DNA of 28,493 bases from an uncultured Oxalobacteraceae bacterium (GCA_946479255.1 CAMLFK010000031.1:1-28493), one strand, 5' to 3'. Positions 1 through 9,213 are shown, counted from the stretch's first letter. Notes: generated by a model not told the origin, from the letters alone. Numbers and translations: made by a program.

Positions 1-924
1 GCCAGCCTGTTCTGGCAGCAGCAGGTGCAGGTGCGCTCGATGGAAAACCAGCGCCTGCACCTGCAGACCAAGTGGATCCTGCGCGGGGCGCTCGACTGGG
101 CCCGCCTGGTGCTGCGCCAGGACGGCTTCGACAACCCGAATTTCACCACGCTGTCGGCGGTATGGAACACGCCGCTGGCCGAAACGCGGCTGGACCAGTA
201 CATCGAGCGCGAGCGCGTTGAAGGGGAAGTGTTCGACGCCACCCTGTCCGGGCGCATCATGGATGCCAGCGCGCGCTTTAACCTGACCAACCTGTCCGAC
301 GGCCGCCTGATCAACATGACCCACCTGACGATCTTCAAGCGCCTGCTGCGCAACCTGCAGCTCGAGCCGGTGCTGGGCGACCGGGTGGCATTGGCCGTGG
401 CCAGCAGTTCGCCGGTGGCGCCGACACCGCTGGCTGGCGGCGGCGGCAATCCCCCTCCTCCTCCGCCAGGCGGCACGCCGCCGCCCGTGCCGGTCCCCAG
501 CAACGGCACCGCGCCGATCCCGCTCACGCGCGTGGACGACCTGCTGGCCATCCCTGGATTCACGCCGCAGATCGTCGACAAACTGCGCGAATTCCTGATC
601 GTGCTCCCCGAGCGCAACGAGATCAATGTGAATACCGCGCCGGCCGAAGTGCTGGCCGCGCTGGTCGAAGGCATGTCGGTCTCGGAAGGCAATGCGCTGG
701 TGACCCGCCGCGCTCAGGCATACTTCCGCCAGGATTCCGATTACGAGGCCCAGGTGTTCTCCACCAACAAGCCGCTGAAGGACACCTATAGCGTCAAAAG
801 CGAGTGGTTCCTGGTGCTGAGCCGGATCCGCCTGGACCGCGCGGCGCTCGATGCGCAGGCGCTGGTGAACCGCAAGCTGCAACAGGGAACACAGACCACC
901 ACGGTCTGGGTTCGCCAAAACTAG
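1..924 (+). CDS. gspK: Type II secretion minor pseudopilin GspK (5' end outside window)
   Basis: The reading frame is open from base 1, so the start codon, prepilin peptide and most of the N-terminal helix lie upstream of the window; the visible part begins ASLFWQQQ, just after that hydrophobic helix. GspK is the large minor pseudopilin that caps the T2SS pseudopilus tip with GspI and GspJ in the periplasm. The order of segments fits the family: helix, an alpha-helical insertion domain, then a C-terminal part with the conserved sequence NVNTAPAEVL. A run rich in Pro and Gly (about bases 430-510) interrupts the middle of the protein and looks like a flexible loop. The stop is followed 17 bases later by gspL. 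Identity is supported both by sequence and by the gspLMNDEF genes that follow. Confidence 0.9.
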   Translation, partial: ASLFWQQQVQVRSMENQRLHLQTKWILRGALDWARLVLRQDGFDNPNFTTLSAVWNTPLAETRLDQYIERERVEGEVFDATLSGRIMDASARFNLTNLSDGRLINMTHLTIFKRLLRNLQLEPVLGDRVALAVASSSPVAPTPLAGGGGNPPPPPPGGTPPPVPVPSNGTAPIPLTRVDDLLAIPGFTPQIVDKLREFLIVLPERNEINVNTAPAEVLAALVEGMSVSEGNALVTRRAQAYFRQDSDYEAQVFSTNKPLKDTYSVKSEWFLVLSRIRLDRAALDAQALVNRKLQQGTQTTTVWVRQN

Positions 925-941
925 AACGAAAGCGAGAAGGC

Positions 942-2156
942 TTGACTACTTTATATATCCGGCTTCCAGCCCGCGCCGATACCGAAGGCCTGCTTGCCGC
1001 CTACGCGCTGGTGGCTGACGGCGGCGCCATCACCAACCAGGGCCAGGGCGCCCTGAAAAGCATGGGCGACGTGGTGGCCGAGAGCGGCCGCGTGGTACTG
1101 CTGCTGGCCGCGGCCGACGTCACCCTGCTGCACCTGAAGATCCCGCCGCTGTCCGGCGCCCGTCTCAAGGCCGCGCTGCCCAACCTGGTGGAAGAGCAGG
1201 TGCTCTCCGACCCGGCCGATTGCGTGCTGGTGGCCGCGCTGGCCGATTCGCCGGACGGCACCCGCACCGTCGCCGTGGCGCAGCGCACTTGGCTGGAAGC
1301 CATCGTCAAGACCTTGCTGGGGCAAGGCGCGCGCAAGATCGCGGCGCTGCCGGCGCAACTGTGCCTGCCGCTGCAGCCGGGCAGCGCCTCGGCCGCCATC
1401 GATGGTGCCGGCATCACCCTGCGCCAGGGCGCGACGCAAGGCCTGGGGCTGGCGCTGGCGGGCGACCCTGCAAGCGCGCTGCAAACCGTCACCGCCCTGG
1501 CCGGCGACGTGCCGCTGACCCTGTACGTACCGGCGCTTGATGCGGGCGAATACCGCGCACTGGCGGCCGAAGCCGGCCCCGCCATCACGCTGGAAGAAGA
1601 ACATTGGGCGCACTGGATCGCCGGTTCCAAGAGCACCAGCCTGGACCTGGTTCCAGGCCTGGGCGCGGCCGGTACCCGCGCGCGCGACTGGCAGCGCTGG
1701 CGCTGGCCGATCCGCCTGGCCATCCTGGCCGTGGTGGTCAACCTGGCCGGCATGAATATCGAATGGCTGCGCATGAAGCGCGAAGCCGATGCGATCCGCC
1801 AGTCGATGACGCAGATTTTCCGCGCCGCCTATCCAAAGGAAACCGTGATTCTCGACCCCACAGCGCAGATGCAAAAGAATATCGCGCTGGCCAAGGCCAG
1901 CCGCGGCCAGCTCAATGCCGATGAATTTACCTACCTGGCGACGGCCTTCGGCGAAGCGGCGCGCGGTATTGGCCGCCCGCCGGTGCTCGCCTCGATGACT
2001 TACGCCCAGCGCTCGCTAACCGTCAAGTTGAAGCCGGAAAGCCTGGATCAGTCGGTCCTGCCGCAATTGCAGGCCGCCTTGTCGGCCCGCCGCATCGACC
2101 TGCAGGATGCCGGCGGCGGCACCTGGAAACTGTCCGCCAAGGGAGGCAAGCCATGA
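942..2156 (+). CDS. gspL: Type II secretion inner-membrane platform protein GspL
   Basis: GspL recruits the GspE ATPase to the inner membrane and partners with GspM. The 404-residue product has a cytoplasmic actin-like region (about 1-245), one membrane helix (about 256-273, within WPIRLAILAVVVNLAG) and a periplasmic ferredoxin-like domain (about 315-404). I place the start at the TTG at 942, giving M-TTLYIRLPAR, because this motif is the usual GspL N-terminus and a purine-rich AGCGAGAAGG lies directly before it, although the spacing is tight. An in-frame ATG further upstream would run back into gspK and is unlikely. The stop overlaps the gspM start as ATGA, which suggests translational coupling. 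Confidence 0.88.
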   Translation: MTTLYIRLPARADTEGLLAAYALVADGGAITNQGQGALKSMGDVVAESGRVVLLLAAADVTLLHLKIPPLSGARLKAALPNLVEEQVLSDPADCVLVAALADSPDGTRTVAVAQRTWLEAIVKTLLGQGARKIAALPAQLCLPLQPGSASAAIDGAGITLRQGATQGLGLALAGDPASALQTVTALAGDVPLTLYVPALDAGEYRALAAEAGPAITLEEEHWAHWIAGSKSTSLDLVPGLGAAGTRARDWQRWRWPIRLAILAVVVNLAGMNIEWLRMKREADAIRQSMTQIFRAAYPKETVILDPTAQMQKNIALAKASRGQLNADEFTYLATAFGEAARGIGRPPVLASMTYAQRSLTVKLKPESLDQSVLPQLQAALSARRIDLQDAGGGTWKLSAKGGKP

Positions 2157-2674
2157 AGCCGATTCAAGCCATCGGGCGCCTGAAGGAACAGCTGGCGCTG
2201 TACTGGCTGGCGCGTACCGAGCAGGAACGCAAATACCTGACCATCGGCGGCGGCGTCGCCGCCGGCGCGCTGGTGTTTTCGCTGTTCATCGATCCGGCCA
2301 TGAGCGGGCGCGCCAAACTGGAGCGCGAATTGCCGCAGTTGCGCCAGCAAGCTGCGCTGCTGCAAAGCATGGCCGCCGAAGCCGGGGAACTTGCGCGCCA
2401 GCCGGCAGTCCAAGTGACGCCAATGACGCGCGAGACCGTCACCGCCAGCCTGACGGCGCGTTCAATCAAACCGGATTCGTTGACGGTGGCTGGCGAAAAC
2501 GCCAAGCTGCAAGTCTCGAATGTTTCCTTTGCTAACTTGTATAGCTGGCTGGACGCCCAGCGCCGTGAAAACCGCATTGCCGTCGAAGACGGCACGGTCA
2601 CCGCGCTGGCCGCCGCCGGCCAGGTCGACGCCACCCTGACGCTGCGCCAGAACCTGGACGGCGGCTCCCGATGA
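2153..2674 (+). CDS. gspM: Type II secretion inner-membrane protein GspM
   Basis: GspM is a small bitopic membrane protein that pairs with GspL in the T2SS inner-membrane platform. The 173-residue product has a short cytoplasmic N-terminus, one membrane helix at about residues 28-46 (TIGGGVAAGALVFSLFI), a coiled-coil-like stretch after it (about 52-80), and a small periplasmic ferredoxin-like domain containing FANLYSWLDAQRREN, which is typical of the family. It overlaps gspL by ATGA at its start and gspN by ATGA at its end. GspM sequences are weakly conserved, so position between gspL and gspN is part of the evidence. Confidence 0.88.
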   Translation: MKPIQAIGRLKEQLALYWLARTEQERKYLTIGGGVAAGALVFSLFIDPAMSGRAKLERELPQLRQQAALLQSMAAEAGELARQPAVQVTPMTRETVTASLTARSIKPDSLTVAGENAKLQVSNVSFANLYSWLDAQRRENRIAVEDGTVTALAAAGQVDATLTLRQNLDGGSR

Positions 2675-3444
2675 CGCGGCTCGTGGTATGGTTGGCGGCG
2701 ATTTGCGCGGCGGTTGCCCTGACCGTGCTGGCCTTCCTGCCCGCGTCGTGGCTGGGGCCGATCGTCGAAAGCCAGACCGGGGGGCGTTTGACTCTCGGTG
2801 ATGCGCAGGGTACGCTGTGGCGCGGTTCAGCTTTCATCGGCGGCGCGCCCGGCCCTGGAGGCAGCGTCACGCCGCTGCTGCCTGGGCGCTTTGCATGGCG
2901 CCTGTCGCCCCTGGTACTGTTCGGCCAGGTCGACATGCAGCTGGAAAACCAGGAGGCGCTGGCCCAGCCGGTCACTTTGTCGGGCAGCTGGAGCGAGTGG
3001 CAGGTGAGCCCCTCGGCCCTGCTGCTGCCGGCCGAAGGATTGTCCGGGCTGGGCGCGCCGCTCAACACGCTGGCGCCCTCGGGCACCATGCGCCTGTCCT
3101 GGAGCACGCTGCAGCTGCTGCGCCAGCAGAACAGCGTGGCGGTGCAAGGGCGCACTCTCCTGACCTTGACCGACATGGGCTCGCGGATGGCCCCGGTCAA
3201 GCCGCTCGGCAGTTATGAAATGGCGATGGACTGGAATGGCCAGTCCGCGCAGTTAAACTTGAAGACGGTGCGCGGCGCGTTACTGTTGTCGGGGACGGGC
3301 GCGCTCGAAGGCGGGCGCCTGCGTTTTTCCGGTGACGCGCAAGCGGCCGATGGATATGAAGAGACGCTGGGGAACCTGCTCAACCTCCTGGGCCAGCGCC
3401 GCAAGGTGAACGGCAAGAAAATTATCGCGTTAGAGTTCAAATGA
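2671..3444 (+). CDS. gspN: Type II secretion protein GspN
   Basis: GspN is an accessory T2SS inner-membrane protein present in some systems only; its exact role is unsettled. The 257-residue product starts with one hydrophobic anchor (about residues 4-25, VVWLAAICAAVALTVLAFL), followed by a beta-rich periplasmic domain with LTLGDAQGTLWRGSAFI and FAWRLSPL, both typical of the GspN family. It ends with a short motif near the C-terminus, LGQRRKVNGKKII. The start overlaps gspM (ATGA), and the stop lies inside the start codons of gspD, so all these genes are read from one transcript. Confidence 0.87.
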   Translation: MTRLVVWLAAICAAVALTVLAFLPASWLGPIVESQTGGRLTLGDAQGTLWRGSAFIGGAPGPGGSVTPLLPGRFAWRLSPLVLFGQVDMQLENQEALAQPVTLSGSWSEWQVSPSALLLPAEGLSGLGAPLNTLAPSGTMRLSWSTLQLLRQQNSVAVQGRTLLTLTDMGSRMAPVKPLGSYEMAMDWNGQSAQLNLKTVRGALLLSGTGALEGGRLRFSGDAQAADGYEETLGNLLNLLGQRRKVNGKKIIALEFK

Positions 3445-5651
3445 TGAAAAAACAGTCACGCAGTACTCCATCCCTCCCGGCCGTGCGCCGCCTTGTCGCC
3501 GGTGCGATGCTGTGCTGCGCGGCCCTGACGGCCATGCCGCCGGCCTGGGCCGCCCCCGAGGACAACGAAGCGGCGCTCAATTTCGTCGGCGCCGACATCG
3601 AATCGGTCATCAAGGCGGTCGGCCATTACACCGGCATGACCTTCATCATCGACCCGCGCGTCAAAGGTACGCTGACCCTGGTGTCCGAGAAGACCCTCAG
3701 CAAGGCGCAGGCCTTCAAGCTGCTCACCTCCGCGCTGCGCCTGCAAGGCTACGCGGTCGTCACGGCCGACGGCTACGCCAAGGTGGTGCCGGAAGCCGAA
3801 GCCAAGCTGCAGGCCTCGCCGACTTCGGTCGGGGTGCGCGCCAGCGGCGTGCGCGGCGACCAGGTGGCGACCCAGATCTACCACCTGAGTTACGAGTCGG
3901 CCGCCAACCTGACCGCGGTACTGCGCCCGCTGATCTCGCCGAACAACTCGATCATGGCCAACCCGGGCAATAACAGCCTGGTCATCACCGACTACGCCGA
4001 CAACCTGGAGCGCCTGTCCAAGATCATCGCCACCCTGGATACGCCGGTCGGCAGCGCCGACATGGATGTGGTGCCGGTGCGCCATGCGATCGCCAGCGAC
4101 CTGGCGGCCATCGTCAACAAGCTGACCGAACCATCGGCCGGCGGCGACTCGGGCCGGGTAACGGTGGTTGCCGACCCGCGCACCAACTCGCTGGTGATCA
4201 AGGCGCCATCGCGCGCCCGCGCCAGCCTGGCGCGCTCGCTGATCGGCAAGCTGGACCAGCCGACTTCGCAGGCAGGCAATGTCCATGTGGTCTACCTGAA
4301 GAACGCCGACGCCGTCAAACTGGCGCAGACCCTGCGCGCGGTGGTCTCAGGCGATTCCTCGGCGCTGCAGCAGCAGCAGGGCACCCAGGGCGGCAGCGTG
4401 GCCACCACCGGCGGCATGCAGCAAGGTACAGGCGGCGGCACCCAGGGCGGGCAGGGCCTCGGCCAGGGTAATACCACCGCCGGCAATACGCTGGGCAACC
4501 AGCAGACCCAGAGCACCGGCGGCGCCGGCGCCGGCTTCATCCAGGCCGATGCTTCCACCAACACCCTGATCATCACCGCCAGCGACGCGGTGTACCGCAA
4601 TATGCGCGCGGTGATCGACCTGCTCGACGCGCGCCGCGCCCAGGTGCACATCGAATCGATGATCGTCGAAGTCAGCGCCAACAAGGCCGCCGAATTCGGC
4701 GTGCAGTGGCTTGGTGCGACCGGCAACAGCATGAGCGACTACCGGGTCGGCGGGCTGCAGTCCTTCTCGAATGCCGGAGCCAGCGCCTTGACCACCCTGG
4801 CGGCGGCCGGCTCCAAAGCCATTCCCGGCGCCGGCCTGTCGATCGGCGTGTTCAAGCAGGTCAACGGCGCACTGGGCCTTGGCGCCATCGTGCGCGCGCT
4901 GGAGAACGAAGGCAGCGCCAACGTCCTGTCGACGCCGAACATGCTCACGCTGGACAATGAACTGGCCACCATCAAGGTCGGCCAGAACGTGCCGATCATC
5001 AGCGGCCAGTTCACCACGCCGGCCAGCGGCACCGCCACCAACCCGTTCCAGACCATCGACCGGCGCGACGTCGGCATCACGCTCAAGGTGCGTCCGCAGA
5101 TTTCCGAAGGCGGCACCATCAAGATGGCGATCTACCAGGAGAGTTCGAGCGTCGACCAGAACAGCCTGAAAGACGCTGCCGGCGTGACCACCAACATCCG
5201 CGTCATCGAAAACAATGTGATCGCCGACGACGGCCAGATCATCGTGCTGGGCGGCCTGATTCGCGACGACTCCGGCGACACCAACGAGAGGGTGCCGGGC
5301 CTGGGGAACCTCCCGATCGTGGGCAACCTGTTCAAGTACCGCTCCCGCACCCGCAACAAGACCAACCTGATGGTATTCCTGCGTCCGGTGATCGTGCGCA
5401 GCAAGGACGACAGCAATGCGATTGCCAGCGACCGCTACGATTACATGCGCTCGGCCGGCCTCAACGGCCAGCCAAAGGAAAATGCCGTGCTGCCGGAGTA
5501 CGGCTCGCCGGTGCTGCCCGAGCTGGTCAACGGCCAGCCGCCTGGCGGCGGCCACAACGCGCTGATGCCGCCCAAGGCGCCCGGCAAGCCAGCCGACGTC
5601 TCGCAGCAGAAGTACCGTCCGGTGCAGCCCGTGCAGCCCTCCCAAAATTAA
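3441..5651 (+). CDS. gspD: Type II secretion outer-membrane secretin GspD
   Basis: GspD forms the multimeric outer-membrane channel of the T2SS. The 736-residue precursor has a signal peptide with likely cleavage after AWA (residue 37). The N0 domain (about 43-115) is followed by N1, N2 and N3 modules (about 140-395) and the secretin beta-barrel domain (about 400-655), which contains VPGLGNLPIVGNLF and LMVFLRPVIV. A Gly/Gln/Thr-rich insertion of about 55 residues (about 308-363) splits N3. The C-terminus is a Pro/Gln-rich tail without an obvious pilotin-binding S domain. Two adjacent ATGs (3441, 3444) could start translation; the first overlaps the gspN stop. GspE starts 12 bases after the stop. 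Confidence 0.96.
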   Translation: MMKKQSRSTPSLPAVRRLVAGAMLCCAALTAMPPAWAAPEDNEAALNFVGADIESVIKAVGHYTGMTFIIDPRVKGTLTLVSEKTLSKAQAFKLLTSALRLQGYAVVTADGYAKVVPEAEAKLQASPTSVGVRASGVRGDQVATQIYHLSYESAANLTAVLRPLISPNNSIMANPGNNSLVITDYADNLERLSKIIATLDTPVGSADMDVVPVRHAIASDLAAIVNKLTEPSAGGDSGRVTVVADPRTNSLVIKAPSRARASLARSLIGKLDQPTSQAGNVHVVYLKNADAVKLAQTLRAVVSGDSSALQQQQGTQGGSVATTGGMQQGTGGGTQGGQGLGQGNTTAGNTLGNQQTQSTGGAGAGFIQADASTNTLIITASDAVYRNMRAVIDLLDARRAQVHIESMIVEVSANKAAEFGVQWLGATGNSMSDYRVGGLQSFSNAGASALTTLAAAGSKAIPGAGLSIGVFKQVNGALGLGAIVRALENEGSANVLSTPNMLTLDNELATIKVGQNVPIISGQFTTPASGTATNPFQTIDRRDVGITLKVRPQISEGGTIKMAIYQESSSVDQNSLKDAAGVTTNIRVIENNVIADDGQIIVLGGLIRDDSGDTNERVPGLGNLPIVGNLFKYRSRTRNKTNLMVFLRPVIVRSKDDSNAIASDRYDYMRSAGLNGQPKENAVLPEYGSPVLPELVNGQPPGGGHNALMPPKAPGKPADVSQQKYRPVQPVQPSQN

Positions 5652-5663
5652 GGCCAGCCGTAC

Positions 5664-7100
5664 ATGAACAATCTGCTTCCCTACGCGTTTGCCCGCGACT
5701 ACGGCGTGTTGGCGCGGCCGGCCGAAGATGGCGAGCACCCGATCGAAGTATGGGTGTCGGGCGCCACCGCGCCGGCGGCGATCGCCGAAGTCTCGCGCCG
5801 CTTCGGGCGTATCGCGCTGCGCCGCATGGAACGCGCCGAGCTGGAAGCGGCCATCGCCACCGCCTACGCCGGTGCCGGCGGCGACGCTTCGCAGGTAGCC
5901 GACGAGTTCGAGGCCGACCTTGACCTGACCAAGCTGCTGCAGGACGTACCGGCCATCGAAGACCTGCTGGAGTCCTCCGACGACGCGCCGGTGATCCGCA
6001 TGATCAATGCGCTCTTGACCCAGTCGCTGCGCGAAGGCGCCTCCGACATCCACATCGAGCCGTTCGAACAGACCTCGGTGGTGCGTTTCCGCATCGACGG
6101 CGCGCTGCGCGACATCGTCCGTCCGCGCAAGGCCATCCACGCCTCGCTGATTTCGCGTATCAAGATCATGGCGCAGCTCGACATCGCCGAAAAGCGCCTG
6201 CCGCAGGACGGCCGCATCACCTTGCGCATCGGCGGCAAGCCGGTCGACGTGCGCGTCTCGACCCTGCCGACCGGCCACGGCGAGCGCGCCGTGCTGCGTC
6301 TGCTCGACAAGGAAGCGGGCCGCCTCGACCTCAGCCACCTGGGCATGAGCGAGCAGATGCTGCCGCAGTTCGACAAGCTGATCAACCAGCCGCACGGCAT
6401 CGTGCTCGTCACGGGCCCGACCGGTTCCGGTAAAACGACGACCCTGTACGCGTCGCTGTCGCGCCTGAATTCGACGACCACCAACATCATGACGGTGGAA
6501 GACCCGATCGAATACGACCTGCCCGGCATCGGCCAGACGCAGGTCAACGCCCGCATCGACATGACGTTCGGCAAGGCCCTGCGCGCGATCCTGCGCCAGG
6601 ACCCGGACGTCATCATGATCGGCGAGATCCGCGACCTGGAAACCGCGCAGATCGCGGTGCAGGCCTCGCTCACCGGCCACCTGGTGCTGGCCACCCTGCA
6701 CACCAACGATTCGGCCGCGGCCGTCACGCGCCTGCTGGACATGGGGATCGAACCCTTCCTGCTGTCGTCCTCGCTCCTGGGCGTGATGGCCCAGCGCCTG
6801 GTGCGCAAACTGTGCGAGCACTGCAAACGCAGCGATCTTGATGCCCAAGGCCACACACGCTGGCATGCGGTCGGCTGCGACAAATGCGGCTTCACCGGTT
6901 ACCATGGGCGGGTCGGCGTGTACGAACTGCTCGAGACCAACGAGCAGATCAGCGCGCAGATCCACAACCGCAGCTCGGAAGCGGAGATCCGCAACGCCGC
7001 CCAGCTGGCCGGCATGAAAACCATGCGCGAAGACGGCGAACGCTGGCTGGCCAACGGCACCACCACGCAGGCCGAGCTGCTGCGCGTGACCAAGGATTAA
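5664..7100 (+). CDS. gspE: Type II secretion ATPase GspE
   Basis: GspE is the cytoplasmic hexameric ATPase that powers pseudopilus assembly. In the 478-residue product the N1E/N2E region precedes the catalytic core. Visible motifs are Walker [10 protein letters not shown] (251-259), Asp box TVEDPIEY (277-284), Walker B around [10 protein letters not shown] (315-324) and His box with TLHTNDS (344-350). A four-cysteine metal-binding module follows, with pairs at C384/C387 and C405/C408, as in T2SS GspE enzymes. All expected catalytic residues are present. A purine-poor leader (GGCCAGCCGTAC) separates it from gspD, so it may depend on coupling. gspF begins 11 bases after its stop. Confidence 0.97.
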   Translation: MNNLLPYAFARDYGVLARPAEDGEHPIEVWVSGATAPAAIAEVSRRFGRIALRRMERAELEAAIATAYAGAGGDASQVADEFEADLDLTKLLQDVPAIEDLLESSDDAPVIRMINALLTQSLREGASDIHIEPFEQTSVVRFRIDGALRDIVRPRKAIHASLISRIKIMAQLDIAEKRLPQDGRITLRIGGKPVDVRVSTLPTGHGERAVLRLLDKEAGRLDLSHLGMSEQMLPQFDKLINQPHGIVLVTGPTGSGKTTTLYASLSRLNSTTTNIMTVEDPIEYDLPGIGQTQVNARIDMTFGKALRAILRQDPDVIMIGEIRDLETAQIAVQASLTGHLVLATLHTNDSAAAVTRLLDMGIEPFLLSSSLLGVMAQRLVRKLCEHCKRSDLDAQGHTRWHAVGCDKCGFTGYHGRVGVYELLETNEQISAQIHNRSSEAEIRNAAQLAGMKTMREDGERWLANGTTTQAELLRVTKD

Positions 7101-7111
7101 TCTAGAAGACC

Positions 7112-8332
7112 ATGCCAGCATTCCGTTACGAAGCCGTCGACGACGGCGGCGCCACCCGCAAGGGCGTAGTCAACGCCGACAGTCCGCGTTCGGCGCGGGC
7201 CGACCTGCGCACCCAGGGCTTGACGCCGCTGCTGGTCGAGGCCATCGCCGCCCAGGTCGACGAGGCCGGCGTGGCCACCCGGCGCGGTTTCGGCGAGCGC
7301 CTGTCGCAGGTCGAGCTGGCGCTGTTCACCCGCCAGCTGGCCAGCCTGCTGGAAGCCGGCCTGCCGCTGGAACAGGCGTTCACCGCCTTGCTCGAACAGG
7401 CCGAGCGCCCTTACGTGCGCGACCTGATCGCCTCGATCCGCTCGGAAGTCATGGGCGGCGCCTCATTCTCCGACGCGCTCTCGCGCCATCCGCGCGACTT
7501 CGCCGAAATCTACCGCGCGCTGGTCGGCTCGGGCGAACAGATCGGCCAGCTCTCGCGCGTGCTCTCGCGCCTGGCCGACTACATCGAGCGGCGCAACGCG
7601 CTGGTGCAGAAGGTGCGCCTGGCGTTCACCTATCCGGCCATCGTCACCGTGGTGGCGTTCGCCATCGTGATTTTCCTGCTCACTTACGTGGTGCCGCAGA
7701 TCGTCTCGGTGTTCGCCAACACCAAGCAGAAGCTGCCGCTGCTGACGGTGATGATGCTGGCGGTGTCGAACTTCGTGCGCGCCTACGGCATCGTGGTCGG
7801 CCTGGCGATGATCGGCGGCTTTGTGCTGTGGCGGCGCGCGCTGCGCAATCCCGACCTCAAGCGGCGCTGGCATACCTGGCTCCTGACCGCGCCGGTGTAC
7901 GGCAAATTCGAGCGCAGCCTGAACACCGCGCGCTTTGCCAGCACCCTGGCCATTACCACCGGTTCGGGCGTGCCGATCTTGCGGGCGCTCGACACCAGCC
8001 GCGACACCTTGTCCAATGTCGCCATGAAGGAACTGGTAGAACAAGCCAGCGCCAGCGTGCGCGAAGGCGTCAGCCTGGCACGCGCCTTGTCGCAGCAAAA
8101 GCACTTTCCGCCGATGCTGATCCACATGATCCGCGCCGGCGAGATCACCGGCGAACTGCCGGCCATGCTCGAACGGGCAGCCAACTCCCAGCAGCAGGAC
8201 CTCGAACGGCGCACCCTCACCATCGCCGGCCTGCTGGAGCCGGTACTGATCCTCGCCATGGGCGTGGTGGTGCTGCTGATCGTGCTGGCGGTGCTGATGC
8301 CCATTATCGAAATCAATCAGCTGGTGCGGTAG
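7112..8332 (+). CDS. gspF: Type II secretion inner-membrane platform protein GspF
   Basis: GspF is the polytopic core of the T2SS inner-membrane platform and contacts GspE and GspL. The 406-residue product starts with the typical MPAFRYEAVD and has two copies of the T2SSF helical domain (about 70-190 and 270-395). Membrane helices are seen at about 172-198, 222-240 and 374-398, and the C-terminus ends in IIEINQLVR, a family hallmark. Length is normal. It follows gspE closely and is separated from gspC by 24 bases carrying TTAAGGA as a ribosome-binding site for gspC. Confidence 0.96.
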   Translation: MPAFRYEAVDDGGATRKGVVNADSPRSARADLRTQGLTPLLVEAIAAQVDEAGVATRRGFGERLSQVELALFTRQLASLLEAGLPLEQAFTALLEQAERPYVRDLIASIRSEVMGGASFSDALSRHPRDFAEIYRALVGSGEQIGQLSRVLSRLADYIERRNALVQKVRLAFTYPAIVTVVAFAIVIFLLTYVVPQIVSVFANTKQKLPLLTVMMLAVSNFVRAYGIVVGLAMIGGFVLWRRALRNPDLKRRWHTWLLTAPVYGKFERSLNTARFASTLAITTGSGVPILRALDTSRDTLSNVAMKELVEQASASVREGVSLARALSQQKHFPPMLIHMIRAGEITGELPAMLERAANSQQQDLERRTLTIAGLLEPVLILAMGVVVLLIVLAVLMPIIEINQLVR

Positions 8333-8356
8333 TAAGGAAACACCTTAAGGAATCCA

Positions 8357-9154
8357 ATGAAGCGTATGCCCCTTTTAATGAGCCTGTTGGCGGTCATCGC
8401 GCTGTCGGCGTCGATCGCCTACTGGGTACTGCAGCTGTACAAGCCGGCCCAGCGTCCGCTGGCCGCCGCGCCGCCCCAGGTGATGGCCGAACCGGCGCCG
8501 GACGCCGCCGCCACGCTGTTCGGCGGCCAGGCGGTGGCCATGGTCGCCACCAATTACCAGCTGACCGGCGTGGTCTCGGCCGGTAGCGAAGGCGTGGCTA
8601 TCCTGGTGGCCGACGGCAAGCCGCCGCGCGCGCTCAAGCTCGGCAAGGAGATTGCCCCTGGCGTATCGCTGGTCGAAGTGCATGCGCGCTATGTGATGCT
8701 GAGCGAAGGCGGCGTGTTAAAGCGCATCGAACTGGCCACCGACGCCACCGCCGGCCCCAGCCTGACCGGGGGGATGCCGCAGGCGCAAATGGCGCCGCCG
8801 CAGCAGGACATGCCGCCGCCCGACATGCCGGCGGCACAGATGGCCCAGCCCACCCCGATGCCGGCCACCGGGATGCCGGCCACCGGGATGCCGGCCACCC
8901 CGATGCCGCCACAGCAACTGATGCAGCAGCAGATGCAGCAGCAACAGCGGCAGCAGATGCACCAGCAGATGAGCCAGCAAAACCAGCAGAACCAGCCGAA
9001 CCAGCAGAACCAGCCGAACCAGCAGAACCAGCAAGTCATCAATGCCCCGGAACCGGACGAGCAGCTGCCGCAAGGCGTGCCTCTGCCTCCGCCACCGCCG
9101 ATGCAGACCCCGACCCGCAATGTCAGCCAGGGCACTGCCCCTCCAAACCAATAA
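8357..9154 (+). CDS. gspC: Type II secretion protein GspC with repetitive Met/Pro/Gln/Asn tail
   Basis: GspC links the inner-membrane platform to the secretin. The 265-residue product has a short N-terminal segment, one membrane helix (about residues 6-24) and an HR-type domain (about 56-125) with YQLTGVVSAGSEGVAILVADG and later LKLGKEI...GVSLVEVHARYVMLSEGG, the pattern of the GspC homology region that binds GspD N0. After residue 130 the protein is low-complexity: MPATG repeats, a poly-Gln/Met stretch and NQPNQQ repeats. I see neither a PDZ nor a coiled-coil domain, one of which normally ends GspC. It is last in the operon, away from its more usual place near gspD or gspG. The name is inferred from the HR domain and context. 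Confidence 0.8.
   Translation: MKRMPLLMSLLAVIALSASIAYWVLQLYKPAQRPLAAAPPQVMAEPAPDAAATLFGGQAVAMVATNYQLTGVVSAGSEGVAILVADGKPPRALKLGKEIAPGVSLVEVHARYVMLSEGGVLKRIELATDATAGPSLTGGMPQAQMAPPQQDMPPPDMPAAQMAQPTPMPATGMPATGMPATPMPPQQLMQQQMQQQQRQQMHQQMSQQNQQNQPNQQNQPNQQNQQVINAPEPDEQLPQGVPLPPPPPMQTPTRNVSQGTAPPNQ
8858..8902 (+). repeat. Three tandem 15-bp units inside gspC (MPATG)
   Basis: ATGCCGGCCACCGGG occurs twice in direct succession, followed by a third copy with CCCCG at its end. The unit is in frame and encodes MPATG, so changes in copy number would lengthen or shorten the tail by five residues without a frameshift. Confidence 0.9.
8981..9034 (+). repeat. Three tandem 18-bp units inside gspC (NQQNQP)
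   Basis: AACCAGCAGAACCAGCCG is present twice in exact tandem, and a third copy ends in CAA in place of CCG. The unit is in frame and encodes NQQNQP. It belongs to the disordered C-terminal tail of GspC and is a likely site of slippage. Confidence 0.9.
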
Positions 9155-9213
9155 CACGTGGCGCGCCTGCCCGCTCCGCGCCTGCTTCTGGCCACCTGCC
9201 TGCTGGAGGCGCC

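Noticed and set aside
4347..7121. Minus-strand open frame of 924 codons opposite gspD and gspE
   Set aside because: It is antisense to two certain genes in GC-rich DNA, has low-complexity His/Arg/Gln-rich content and no family features.
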